A DNA stretch of 64,000 nt from assembly GCF_024679095.1 (NCBI RefSeq), contig NC_066522.1, positions 11,941,253 to 12,005,252 of the forward strand, written 5' to 3'. The translations under genes and the position numbers were made by a program. Position 1 is the stretch's first letter. The number at the start of each line of letters is the position of its first letter. Positions 1 through 10,190 of the stretch are shown here, piece by piece. The notes below the pieces were generated by a model. It was not told the DNA's origin, searched no databases, and saw only the letters and a program-made list of their open reading frames with translations. The DNA comes from Eriocheir sinensis (lineage: Eukaryota > Arthropoda > Malacostraca > Decapoda > Varunidae).

Positions 1-290
1 GGAGGAGGAACAGATGGAGAAGAAGGAAAAGTTAGATGAAAGAGAAAGGAGGAGGAAGACGAACAAGAAGAAGAACAAAGGGAGGAAAATGGAGAAAGCA
101 AAATGAAAGAGAAAAGAGGAAGAAGGAAAAAAAACTAAGCGGAAACGAAGGAAAAAAAAAAAGAATGGAAGAGGAACAGGAAAGAGGAAAGTGAAGATGA
201 ACAGTAAAGGAAAAAAAATGAAGATGAGGGAGAAAGGAGGAGGAGGAGGAGGAGGAGGAGGAGGAGGAGGTGAAGGCGAAGGGGAAGGCT
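1..290. repeat. Purine-rich low-complexity DNA with (GGA)n
   Basis: Almost only A and G on the plus strand, built from degenerate GGAA/GAAG words. A purer (GGA)n run lies at about 235-270. No gene signal. The complementary strand is open only because it lacks A. Confidence 0.9.
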
Positions 291-640
291 TTTGGTCGGT
301 CGCTCGGTCGGTCTTGCTCGGTCGATACTACTGGTGTTGCTGGTGCTCTTGTTGTTGTTGTTGTTGTTGTTGTTGCTCATGTTGTTGCTGCCGTCACCCA
401 GTACTTGGCCCTCTTACCTCCCTCCCTCCCTCCCTCGTCTTCTCCTCTTTCCTCTCTCCCTCTTCTTTTTTGTTGTTGCTATACCTTCCTTTCTTCCTCC
501 CCTTCATTTTTTCTCTTCCCTTATTCTTACCTACCTTTCTCTACCCATTTCACCTTTCCATTTTTTCTTCCCTATATTTCTTTCTCCTTCCACCTCACTT
601 TCTTTTTTTGTCTATCTCTCTCCATCCTTTTTTCCTCCCA
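291..640. repeat. GGTC repeats, (TTG)n and start of pyrimidine block
   Basis: GGTCGGTC words at about 293-322, a (TTG)n run at about 350-375, then CCTCCCTCCC and other C/T-rich sequence. No exon-like composition. Confidence 0.8.
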
Positions 641-1000
641 TTCCCTTCTTTCTCCTCCCATTCCCTTCTTTCTCCTCTCATTCCCTTCTTTCTCCTCTCA
701 TTCCCTTCTTTCTCCTCCCATTCCCTTCTTTCTCCTCCCATTCCCTTCTTTCTCCTCTCATTCCCTTCTTTCTCCTCCCATTCCCTTCTTTCTCCTCCCA
801 TTCCCTTCTTTCTCCTCTCATTCCCTTCTTTCTCCTCCCATTCCCTTCTTTCTCCTCCCATTCCCTTCTTTCTCCTCTCATTCCCTTCTTTCTCCTCCCA
901 TTCCCTTCTTTCTCCTCTCATTCCCTTCTTTCTCCTTTCATTCCCTTCTTTCTCCTCCCATTCCCTTCTTTCTCCTCTCATTCCCTCTTTTCTCTTCCCG
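641..1000. repeat. 20-bp polypyrimidine minisatellite with 60-bp higher order
   Basis: About 17.5 head-to-tail copies of TTCCCTTCTTTCTCCTCCCA. Units differ mainly at one base (CCCA versus CTCA ends). From 701 to 880 the variants run CCCA, CCCA, CTCA three times, giving a 60-bp higher-order period. The unit lacks A except at its last base, so all forward frames stay open. That explains the several long overlapping open frames here, which I do not regard as genes. Confidence 0.97.
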
Positions 1001-1725
1001 TCTTCACCTTCATCTATTATCATTCCTCCTGTTCCTCTTCCTCCCATTCTTAATCATTCTCTTCTTCCTCCTCGTCCCTTCCTTTACTTCTACTTCCTCT
1101 CTCTCCCGTTTCTTTCTACTTTATCTTTATCATGTATCATTTCTTCTCCGTCTTTCTACTTATCTTTCCATTTTAAGTTCTTTCCCTTCTCCTTCCGCCT
1201 CTTCTTTCCCCTCCCTTCCTTTTTTCAGCCATCTTTTTCCCCTCCTTCTGCCTTTTCCTTCGTCCTATACTATTCTTCTTCTTTTTCCTCCCCGTTCCCA
1301 TTCCCAGTACTTATTTTCCCGTCTCCTTCCCTTCCTTCTCTCCCTGTCTTTACCTTCTTCATCCCTTCATCTCATACCATTCCTCCTCCTCCCTTCCCAT
1401 TCCAAGTACTTCTTTTTTTCCCTCCTTCCCTTCCTTCTCTCTCTGTCTTTACCTTCTTTATCCCTTCATCTCATACCATTCCTCATCCTCATCCTTCTCT
1501 TCCTCCTCCTTTCCCATTCCCAGTCCTCTTCTCTTTCCCTCTCTCCCTCTCCTCCTCCCTTACTCCCACCCTCTCCCGCCACGCCTCCCTCAGCTTTGCT
1601 CTTTAAGGAGAACAAACAGACATTTCTTAGCCTCCTCTCTCGCCCCCTCAACTTACGAAGAGTCGAAAAATTTGCTTCTTTCACTTTCTCGCTTTTTTTG
1701 TTTTTTTCTCTCCTACTTCCACCCT
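1001..1725. repeat. Pyrimidine-rich block with ~99-bp tandem duplication
   Basis: C/T-rich throughout. A segment beginning CATTCC..AGTACTT at 1299 is repeated from about 1398, including the stretch ATCCCTTCATCTCATACCAT. A third partial copy starts near 1515. Nothing coding is supported. Confidence 0.85.
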
Positions 1726-1774
1726 TTTATTTATTCATTTATTTATTTATTTATTTATTTTTGGCTAGTCTAGT

Positions 1775-1821
<47 letters not shown>

Positions 1822-1869
1822 AGAGAGAGAGAGAGATGGATTGCATTATTCTTTCCATCTGTCTGTCTG

Positions 1870-1905
<36 letters not shown>
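1726..1905. repeat. Compound microsatellite (TTTA)n-(TG)n-(GA)n-(CT)n
   Basis: (TTTA)n at about 1727-1761, (TG)22 at 1777-1820, (GA)n at 1821-1836 and (CT)n at 1872-1905, separated by short unique spacers. Confidence 0.97.
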
Positions 1906-1908
<3 letters not shown>

Positions 1909-1984
1909 CACACCCTCTCACCCCCTTCTCCTCCATCCCATCTTCACCCCACTCTAGCCTGCCCCAACGAGAGAAAACCGGGTG

Positions 1985-2080
1985 AGGGGTGAAAGCAGAA
2001 TCAGGGTGGGGCGGGGCAAGACGGGGTGGGGCGGGGGCAAAGGTGTGCGTGTGGGGTGGGGTGGAGGGGGGGGGGAGCTT
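1985..2080 (+). other. G-rich tract, possible G-quadruplex
   Basis: Repeated GGGGTGGGGCGGGG-type runs with many G-tracts of four or more, ending in a run of ten G at about 2068-2077. Composition fits G-quadruplex formation on the plus strand. No functional evidence is visible. Confidence 0.6.
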
Positions 2081-2310
2081 ATTTATCTCTTTTTTTTTCT
2101 TCACATCATTGACGGGGCGTGAACGTGCCAGAATATACACCGTGACCTCTTATATATCTGCCTTAGTCTATCTTCATCTTACTCTCTACAGGTGTGTCTC
2201 GTGTGTTCCGTGTGTGTGTGTTCTTACCTGTGTGTTTGTGGTTATTGGTTTTGGGTGGTGATTTTTTCTTTTTCTTTTTTTAGACAGGTGGTTTATTCAG
2301 GTTAAGGTGC

Positions 2311-2312
<2 letters not shown>
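2081..2312. other. Spacer, no feature seen
   Basis: Mixed sequence with short interrupted GT runs and T-runs. No gene or recognisable element. Confidence 0.6.
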
Positions 2313-2391
<79 letters not shown>

Positions 2392-2392
2392 C
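2313..2392. repeat. (GT)n microsatellite, ~80 bp
   Basis: Pure (GT)n with one GC interruption near the 3' end. Confidence 0.98.
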
Positions 2393-2910
2393 AGTGATAA
2401 TTAATTTCGTGGTATAATGTGCTTTCACCTCCTGTGTTGCAACTGCCTCCTCTACTACTACTACTACTACTACTACTACTTTTTATCACTATTCGTTGTT
2501 TATTATCTGTTCAATCGTCTAACAATAGTGTACTTTTACCCGTCTCTCTCTAACCTCAAAACCTCTTAAAACACTACTTTCTCATAGCATAGGAGGCAGT
2601 CAAGGAGAAAGAAAACAAACAAACAAAGACAAGCAGACAAATAAAAGCTCGCAAACAAATAGCTTCCAAAAAAAAAAAAAAAAACCCACAAGTGAAGACC
2701 CAAAATTGCACGTCTCCACCTGTATTACCGTCTGTATTATCTGTATGACCTGCGTGTTAGTGTTACTGGGGCTGTTCTCCATTGTTCTCTACAGTATTAC
2801 GTAGTTAGGTTCCCTGTAGCACCGTGACCTCTAACTTACATGCAATAACTCACTGGGCAGGGTTAGTATTCGTGTTCAGTATCATTTTAGTGGGAGGGGG
2901 ACTATGATAT

Positions 2911-2913
<3 letters not shown>
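2393..2913. other. Spacer with (CTA)n and an A-run
   Basis: (CTA)n at about 2452-2480 and a 17-bp A-run at about 2668-2684. The remainder is unassigned unique sequence. Confidence 0.7.
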
Positions 2914-2969
<56 letters not shown>

Positions 2970-3074
2970 ATTTGTCTACTTTTCTATATCTATTTTTCTC
3001 CCCCTCGCGTTGTTAGGAAGTATGGAAAAAGAATAGAGAGATGAAAGCAAATATAGTCTACCCTTTCCTCCCTG

Positions 3075-3127
<53 letters not shown>

Positions 3128-3241
3128 ATTTACCCATCTAGTCATCTCTCCCTGAAGGTTGTTAAGAGGTATGGCAAAAGAATAGAACATAGAAGAATAG
3201 ATAAAAAAATAGAAAAATAAATGCAAACCCTTCCCTCCCTG

Positions 3242-3317
<76 letters not shown>
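2914..3317. repeat. Tandem duplication carrying three (GT)n arrays
   Basis: (GT)n at 2914-2967, 3077-3125 and 3244-3317. The two spacers between them are paralogous: both start TTTATTT and contain TATGG.AAAAGAATAGA, and both end with CCTCCCTGCATG directly before the next GT array. The unit is therefore about 165 bp, a GT tract plus spacer, duplicated in tandem. Confidence 0.9.
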
Positions 3318-3319
<2 letters not shown>

Positions 3320-3544
3320 TCGCCCCTCCCTCCCTCCCATCATTCCACCACGGCCATCACGCGTCCAATTGAAGTTTGTTAAGCGTGAAGGCGAAGTAGC
3401 AAGTGCGCCAGTAAACACACACTATATCTCGCCAACGACCCCCGAGCCACACTTGCTGGGGAGGGAAGTAAACACTCGCCAGACACACCGCAGTACAGAA
3501 TTTGCGACGTTATGTGTAGGTCAGAACTATAGCGGGTAACCGAG
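3318..3544. other. Unassigned unique segment upstream of satellite
   Basis: Mixed-composition sequence with some CpG. It ends with TCAGAACTATAGCGGGTAACC, which is the end of the satellite unit that follows, so the array starts here or slightly upstream. Confidence 0.5.
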
Positions 3545-4980
3545 GGGGAAGTTTTTGGTCTGGGAGTCGGTTAGGTTAGGTTAGGATAGCATTCGTAACC
3601 TAACTTATCCTAACCTTCGTATAGTATCTGCATCCACCACCACCATTACGAGTAACTCAGAAGTATAGTGGGTAACCGTGCGGGAAGAATCTCTTGGTGT
3701 GGGAGTCGGTTAGGTTAGGTTAGGATAGCATTCGTAACCTAACTTATCCTAACCTTCGTATAGTATGTTCTTCCACCACCACCATTACGAGTAACTCAGA
3801 AGTATAGTGGGTAACCGTGCGGGAAGAATCTCTTGGTCTGGGAGTCGGTTAGGTTAGGTTAGGATAGTATTCGTAACCTAACTTATCCTAATACTAACCT
3901 TCTCCGTATAGTATGTGTTTCCACCACCACCATTACGAGTAACTCAGAAGTATAGTGGGTAACCGTGTGGGGAATTCTTGGTGTGGGAGTTGGTTAGTTA
4001 AGGTTTATATCGGTAATGTAACCTAACTTAAACTAACCTTTGTACCACCACCGTCACCACCATTACCAGGTCATAACTATAGTGGGTACAACCTTGTGCG
4101 AAAATACTTAGTCACAGTCTGGGAGGCGGCTATAGTCCAACCATTTCAAATATAGTCCTTCTAGGCGTTCGATTCCGCGGGTCCTTTCCTCGCTTCTGTT
4201 CTGCCACACAGTCCCAACACCTATTTTTCCTTCTCATATGTTACCTATAGGGAACATATGAGAGGAAGGGATAGGTGTTGGGACTGGTGGCAGAGAAAAG
4301 GGGAGGAAAGGGCCCATGGAATCGAAGGCCAAAATGGACTATTTGAAATTGTTTGACTATAGGTTGGGGTGGTATCGGTAACGTAATCTAAGCTAACCTA
4401 ACCTAAGCTAACCTAACCCAACCTCTACAGGATTTGCAGCCACCACCACCATTACGAGTAGGGCAGAACTATAGTGGGTTACCGGGGGGGAAGCTCTTGG
4501 TCTCAGTCTCTCAGTCGGTTAAGTTAGGTTAGGTTAGGTTTATATCAGTAATGTAACCTAACCTAACCTAACCTTCTCAGTACAGGATTTGGAGCCACCA
4601 TCACCATTACCATTTCGAGTAGGTCAGAACTAGAGTGGGTAACCGTGGTGGAAACTCTTGATCTGGGAGTCGATTTGGTTAGTATGGGTAAATTTATCCT
4701 AACCTAGCCTTCTCCGTACCGTATTTGCAGCCATCACCACCATTACGAGTAGGTCAGTGCTGAAATGGGTACAACCGTGGGGGAAACTCTTGGTCTGGGA
4801 GTCGGTTAGGTTAGTATGGGTAAATTTATCCTAACCTAACATTCTCCGTGGAGTATTTGCAGCCATCACCACCATTACGAGTAGGTCAGTGCTGAAGTGG
4901 GTACAACCATGGTGGAAACTCTTGGCCTGGGAGTCGGTTAGGTTAGGTTAGTATCGGTAACGTAACCTAACACAACCCCA
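3545..4980. repeat. 139-bp TTAGG-bearing satellite array
   Basis: The landmark GGGAGTCGGTT recurs at 3562, 3701, 3840, 3985, 4121 (GGGAGGCGG), 4510 (variant), 4665, 4797 and 4929, giving spacings of 139, 139, 145, 136, then about 130-155 outside the interrupted interval. Each unit holds GGTTAGGTTAGG followed after a short loop by CCTAAC words, so each can fold into a hairpin. Each also carries a CCACCACCATTACGAGTA block and a TATAGTGGGTAACCG block. The first three units are nearly identical and later ones are more diverged. The 4121 unit is split by the foldback element at 4130-4362. Confidence 0.95.
4130..4362. mobile_element. 233-bp foldback (hairpin) element inside the satellite
   Basis: Imperfect inverted repeat with arms of about 115 bp (4130-4245 and 4250-4362) and almost no loop. 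Ends are CTATAGTC and GACTATAG. Internal matched pairs include AGTCCCAACACCTAT with ATAGGTGTTGGGACT, and CTCATATGTT with AACATATGAG near the centre. It splits one satellite unit after GGGAGGCGG, and the unit resumes at GGTATCGGTAACG. No clear target duplication. The left arm holds GTTCGATTCC, which resembles a Pol III B box, but no A box or tRNA fold is apparent. Likely a non-autonomous foldback transposon; family unknown. Confidence 0.8.
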
Positions 4981-5277
4981 AAACTAAGGTCCATTTCTTA
5001 AACATATCGGGCTCCCATTACGACTATTTTTCAGGGTCACAGAGAAGATTAACCAAGTGTTCATGGGTGATTTTACCGTTCATGGAGCAGAAATCGTCAA
5101 AAAGTATCACTATGAGCGCAAAACGGTCCATAAAAATCCCAGTCACTTATACGATGCGCTCTTCAGACATGCGAACTGATGTGCCGATACGTGCTTTAGC
5201 GTTTCCTCCCAGACTGTACCCTTTCTAGCTCTAACTTATCCCTCATAGTGGTGGCTACGAGTACTGCACGTAGGAGG
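4981..5277. other. Unclassified single-copy-like segment
   Basis: Normal base composition and no tandem structure. Contains TCGGGCTCCCATTACGAC and GAACTGATGTGCCGATACG. It gives me the impression of a dispersed decapod repeat, but I cannot name it or find termini. No long open frame. Confidence 0.4.
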
Positions 5278-5281
5278 TTAA

Positions 5282-5501
5282 CCCGGTAGCTGCGGGGATC
5301 ATTTTTCTTAATTAAAAGCCCCTGTTAGCGAATTAATGAGAAAAAAATCATCACTCACACACACCATTCCATAATAAATATCAACGCATTTGTGATCAGT
5401 TTATGCATCATCTATTTTGGGGGGTCTTTATCATGACTAAAAATTTGGCCCGTCGCTGCTACACGGTAAAGCCACAAATTTGGCCCGTCGCTGCTACCGG
5501 G
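5282..5501. mobile_element. piggyBac-like MITE, 220 bp, TTAA-flanked
   Basis: Flanked on both sides by TTAA (5278-5281 and 5502-5505), the usual piggyBac target duplication. Terminal inverted repeats begin CCCGGTAGC and end GCTACCGGG, and about 12 of the first 13 bases match between the two ends. piggyBac-family termini typically start with CCC next to TTAA. The right-terminal segment AAATTTGGCCCGTCGCTGCT is present twice in direct orientation at 5441 and 5476 (35-bp period), so the right subterminal region is duplicated. No transposase coding, hence non-autonomous. Confidence 0.85.
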
Positions 5502-5505
5502 TTAA

Positions 5506-5735
5506 GTCAGGTTACATCACCACTAACCTAACCTAACCTAACCTACTTCTAAACCAAGACCAAGGTTTGATCAATTCTTTCACTGACCATTACGTGTACA
5601 GCTCATCAAGTTTGTGCTCGTATTATACCTCCATGACAGCAAGAACGGAGAAAGGGAAGGAGTTATTGTCAGGTTGGGATGAAGGCAAGGATGGAAGGAA
5701 ATGATGAGGTAAGGATAACAAGGAAGGAGGGAGGA
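5506..5735. other. CCTAA block and spacer
   Basis: CCTAACCTAACC repeats at about 5523-5545, then unassigned sequence that becomes purine-rich. Contains ATCAAGTTTGTGCTCGTATT, of which a close copy occurs near 7690. Confidence 0.7.
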
Positions 5736-6035
5736 GGAGGAGGAGTAAGTTAGGTTAGAAGGAAGGCAAGGAGGGAAGGAGAAGAATAAGTTAAGGATGA
5801 CAAAGAGAGAGAATGAGGAGTAAGTTAGGATAGGAGGAAGGCAAGGAGGGAAGGAGAAGAATAAGTTAAGGATGACAAAGAGAGAGAATGAAGAGAAAGT
5901 TAGGATAGGAGGAAGGCAAGGAGGGAAGGAGAAGAATAAGTTAAGGATGACAAAGAGAGAGAATGAGGAGTAAGTTAGGATGGGAGGAAGGCAAGGAGGG
6001 AAGGAGAAGACTAAGGTGAGGTAATGATGGCAAAA
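5736..6035. repeat. 75-bp purine-rich minisatellite
   Basis: The landmark GGAAGGCAAGGAGGGAAGG recurs at 5761, 5836, 5911 and 5986, an exact 75-bp period. Units contain AATAAGTTAAGGATGACAAA. About 3.7 close copies. Related but decayed units continue into 6540-7450. Confidence 0.95.
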
Positions 6036-6380
6036 AAAAAAAAAGTGAGGGAAGAAGGAAGGTTAGGCGTACATGACCTTATTAGTAGCGGTTCCACGGA
6101 CTGCATGAGGAAGGAGGGAAGGTCAGTAACACTTCACATTATTAGTTGGGGTTCCGACGGACTGCATGGGCGTGAACAGTATTTGAACCTCCCATTACGA
6201 GGGTCACACGCCGTCACATAACCCGCAGTATAGCCAATGCCGGGATATAAGGTTGACTCAACAGCGGTGTGAATAGCAGCTTAGAGGTACGTAATAGTTC
6301 AGTAAGTCCCGCCAGACCAAACCAGACCATGCTTGCAGGGCTTGAAGTCACCATAACGGGGATCACATTCACCCGGGGTC
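6036..6380. other. Mostly unique segment with short duplication
   Basis: The words ATTAGT.G.GGTTCC and ACGGACTGCATG occur twice at about 6080-6110 and 6141-6168, a ~63-bp duplication. The rest, to the GGGTCGTAGGG stretch, is unassigned. Confidence 0.6.
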
Positions 6381-6627
6381 GTAGGGAGGGGGGGGAGGAG
6401 AAGGGGGAAGGGGGTTTAAAGGGAGGAACGGTATGGATGGGTAGTAATAATGCTGGGAGGTGTGTGTGTGTGTATGTGTGTGTGTGTGTGTGTGGAACTG
6501 CGACACCTGGGGAGAGGGATTAGGGGGAGGGAGGAAGAAAGGTAAGGGGAGGGAGAGGAAGGAAGGAAAGTAAGGGGATAGGAGGGAGGGGCGTGGCGTG
6601 AGAAGGGAGAGGGTTGAGAGATGGGTG

Positions 6628-6684
<57 letters not shown>

Positions 6685-7480
6685 AAAGTCGACCGTCCCG
6701 TTTATTGCTTTGGTTCCGCGTGAGTGCGTGGGAGCTACGTTCGTGCAAAGGGGGGGAGGGGGAAGGGGGAAAGTGAGGAATGGAGGGAGGGGAGGAGGCT
6801 GGGAGGAAGGGAGGGAGGGGAGGTGAGGTAAGGATGGCAAGGAGAGAGGAGTAAGTTAGGTTGTGATGAAGAAGACCCGGACGAAAGGGAGGGGTGGATG
6901 GCAAGAAAGAAGGGAGAAAGGGAAGAGGAGTTATAGTCAGGAAGGTAAGGTAAGGTAAGGATGGCAAAGAGAGGGAAGGAGGAGGAGAAAGACAGGAAGG
7001 AAAGGAGGGAAGTTAATGATGGCCAGGAGAGATAAAGGATAGAGGAGCTGGAGTCAGGTTGGGATGATAGCAAAAGGGAAGGAGAGAGGAAGGTGAGGCA
7101 AGGATGACAAGGAAGAAAGGAGAAAAGGAACAGGAGCAGGATTTAATGAAGGCAAGGCATGGAGAGGAGTAAGGGAGAGGTAAGGATAGCAAGGAAGAAA
7201 GGGGAAAGGGAAGATGAGCAATAGTCAGGTTGGGATAGGGGCAAGGATGGAAGGAGATGATGACAGGGAAGGAATGAGAAAGAGGAGGATTAAGTTGGAA
7301 GGAGGGAAGGAAGGGAAGACAAAGAGGAGTTATATAGGTGAGGAAGAGAAGAGGAGTAAGCTTGGGTTAGGATGGCAAGGAAGACGAGAGAAAGACGTAT
7401 CATTTTGGGACGAAGAGGAGGAGGAATGGAGAGGAATATGCTGAGATAATTATGGCTAGGAAGGAAGGAAGAAGGCATTA
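6381..7480. repeat. Purine-rich block with (GT)n arrays
   Basis: About 1.1 kb of GGAA/GGGA-rich sequence with decayed copies of the 75-bp unit words (AAGGTAAGGATGGCAA, AGTAAGTTAGG). Contains (GT)n at 6461-6494 and 6632-6679, and a G-run at about 6387-6400. The region 6680-6750 is less repetitive. No gene. Confidence 0.85.
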
Positions 7481-7607
7481 CCGCTGTCAGATGTGGCGTG
7501 GAAATATAACACTACATATGCCAAGCCTTTTTATTTATTTATTTTATTTTACTTTTTCTGGAGTGCTGTCTTAACTTCGTATATACACCTGAAACTATAA
7601 CATTACC

Positions 7608-7644
<37 letters not shown>

Positions 7645-7904
7645 GAGTATGATGTGTGAGCGTGAAAAAAAAATATATATATGTAACATCAAGTTTGTCT
7701 GTGCTCGTATTATAGTCGGGTTCTGCACGCGGAAAAGGGAGGTAAAATTAATGGTATTTCTTTTTTATATTAGTGTGGTTATATATATGCATGGAAAAAT
7801 ACTCTGATTTTGAGCGCGTTAGAGATTGAATTAATGCATTTGCGTGTAAATAACTTACTCTGAGGGTCTCCAGTATTTTATCACCTGGTTAATGAGTTGT
7901 AAGT
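7481..7904. other. AT-rich spacer with poly-T
   Basis: Contains (TTTA)n-like sequence near 7530, a 30-bp T-run at about 7611-7640 and TATATATATG near 7673. No recognisable gene or element. Confidence 0.7.
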
Positions 7905-7905
7905 A

Positions 7906-7967
<62 letters not shown>

Positions 7968-7977
7968 TTAATGTGAG

Positions 7978-8029
<52 letters not shown>

Positions 8030-8039
8030 TACACACCTT
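7905..8039. repeat. Palindromic (GT)n-(CA)n hairpin
   Basis: (GT)30 at about 7908-7967, a 13-bp spacer, then (CA)24 at about 7981-8028. The outer flanks also pair: AAGGTGTG on the left and CACACCTT on the right. The whole 135 bp can fold as one long hairpin or cruciform. Confidence 0.92.
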
Positions 8040-8520
8040 TTTTCATTTAGTAATTCTACCCCTGCATCTACCTTGCCTTGTCATCATCGCGAGTTCGTCC
8101 AGGTGTGAGGGGCGTCATTAGGGACAGGTGCGGCAGACAGGTGCACCGGAAATGGCAGAAAGCACTCACGTTGGGGCTTTCCTCGCCGCAAAGGTCACTG
8201 AGGAGCGTGGGGCTCATGCATACTGGGGAGAAGGAGGAAGAGGGGAGAAGGAGGAGGAGGAGGTGGAGAAGGAGGAGCAGAGATTTACCTTATTGAATGT
8301 TATTATAAGGAGAAACATGCAGTATTATTTATTTATCATTTACTTAGAAAAAAAAAATCACTGGGGTATTTACCTCATTGAAAGTTATATATTGTGAAGC
8401 GAAAGTTGCATTATAATTTCTCTGTCAATTACAAAAATAACACGACTTTTCGGTTACTATACTATCCACCTTAGTCTTGTTTTCTAAATATTGTGATCTA
8501 TGTATACTTATTTTCAACAT
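8040..8520. other. Mostly unique segment with (GGA)n
   Basis: 8050-8230 has ordinary composition with several CpG. It is followed by GGAGAAGGAGGAGGAGG at about 8240-8280, then AT-rich sequence. Short open frames exist but show no recognisable domain. Confidence 0.5.
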
Positions 8521-8865
8521 GATCAGACTAACCTAACCAGATCAGACAAACTAACTTTACCTGTCAAGACCAGTCACCTTTCCAAACCTTATTTAACCTA
8601 ACAAGATCACTTAACCTAACCTAACAAAATCACCTAACCTAATCTAACAAGATCAGACTAGCCAAACCTAACCTAACCTAACTTGACAAAATCATTCACC
8701 TAACCTAACTTTACTAGATCAAACTGTCCTAAAGTAGCCTAATCTAACCTAACCAGATCAGACAAACTAACCTAAATTAACGTAACCCCAACAAGATCAG
8801 ACTAACCTAACCTAACCTCATTCTCTCTCTCATTCTCTTTCTCATTCGTAGTCTTATTCTCATTA

Positions 8866-8907
<42 letters not shown>

Positions 8908-8940
8908 CTAACCTAACCTAACATAACCCTATCAGACTCA
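8521..8940. repeat. Degenerate CCTAA-type array with (CT)n
   Basis: Many CTAACCTAACC words interspersed with AGATCAGACTAAC words, then CATTCTCTCTC and (CT)n at 8870-8904, then CCTAACC again. Looks like a decayed interstitial telomere-type (TTAGG) array. Confidence 0.85.
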
Positions 8941-9005
8941 TGCGTTTTGGCTCATGGCGTTGCCTGTCTGTCTGTCACCTGTATCGATTGAGAGGCGGCG
9001 GTGGG

Positions 9006-9129
9006 GACGGCTCCTTAAATTTTCATGGTTCCCACGCTCAGGTGTGTATTTCACTTGCGCGCCATTAAATCAGCGTATTATTAAAGGTGCGACGCTTAAT
9101 GCACCTCACCTGATTTATGAGGAGCCGTC
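9006..9129. repeat. Imperfect inverted repeat, 124 bp
   Basis: GACGGCTCCTTAAAT at 9006 pairs with ATTTATGAGGAGCCGTC ending at 9129, and GCTCAGGTG at about 9039 pairs with CACCTGAT near 9107. The interior is about 60 bp. Could be a small foldback element or chance structure; no flanking target duplication recognised. Confidence 0.55.
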
Positions 9130-9149
9130 TGAGGGAGGGGCCGTGGTTT

Positions 9150-9605
9150 GGCGTGGTGGTGTTTTTCTTTTTCTTTTTTTTTTTTCCATCAATGTTTTTT
9201 TCTCATGATTTTTTTTTTTTTTTCGTCTTTCTTCAGTGGTCGCTTCTCGTGATGCTTTTCTTTCTGTTTTTTCAATGTTCGTTTCTGATAATGCTCCTTT
9301 TTTTCAATTTCTTCAAAGGTTTTTTTTTCTAATAATGCTCCTTTTTTATTTCTTCAATTCTCGTTTCTGATAATACTTTTTTTTTTTCTATTCAATGTTC
9401 GTTTCTGACAATACTCATTTTTTCTATTTCTTCAATGCTCGTTTCCGGTTTTTTTTTTTCTTTAATGCTTGTCTCTGATTCTATTTTTCTTGCCTTTTTC
9501 TTTTGTCTTTTTGTTTATTCGTTTTTTCGTCTATTTTTTGTTATTTCCTTCATGTTTCTGGCGTTTTTTTTTTTTTTTATTATTTTTTTTTTTTATATAT
9601 ATATA
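9150..9605. repeat. T-rich degenerate tandem repeat
   Basis: Repeats of TTCAATG(C/T)TCGTTTCTGATAAT followed by T-runs, with spacing of about 45-60 bp from about 9190 to 9490. Then T-runs and TATATATATA. Strongly decayed. Confidence 0.75.
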
Positions 9606-9691
9606 ACTGTTTCAAAGGAGACGAATTTGGGAAGCGAGTGATGTCTTGTAAGCTGTTGAGGACTGATTTTATGCTTCTTTATGCCATTCTG

Positions 9692-10190
<499 letters not shown>

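Noticed and set aside
191..1985. Very long plus-strand open frames (up to 571 codons) rich in Phe, Leu, Ser and Pro
   Set aside because: They lie in polypyrimidine DNA and a 20-bp minisatellite. Lack of A removes stop codons, and several frames are open at once over the same bases.
2313..2392. Poly-Cys/Val or Thr/His open frames from (GT)n and (CA)n arrays throughout
   Set aside because: Dinucleotide arrays encode alternating dipeptides in every frame; they are microsatellites.
4150..4175. B-box-like GTTCGATTCC suggesting a tRNA or tRNA-derived SINE
   Set aside because: No matching A box upstream at the right distance and no cloverleaf; the sequence is part of the foldback arm. Kept only as a remark.
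3545..4980. A true telomere
   Set aside because: TTAGG occurs only in short runs inside longer satellite units, with both orientations in each unit; this is interstitial.
8078..8397. Overlapping plus-strand frames in a CpG-containing unique segment
   Set aside because: Short, turn into Glu/Arg runs from (GGA)n, and lack splice or domain support.
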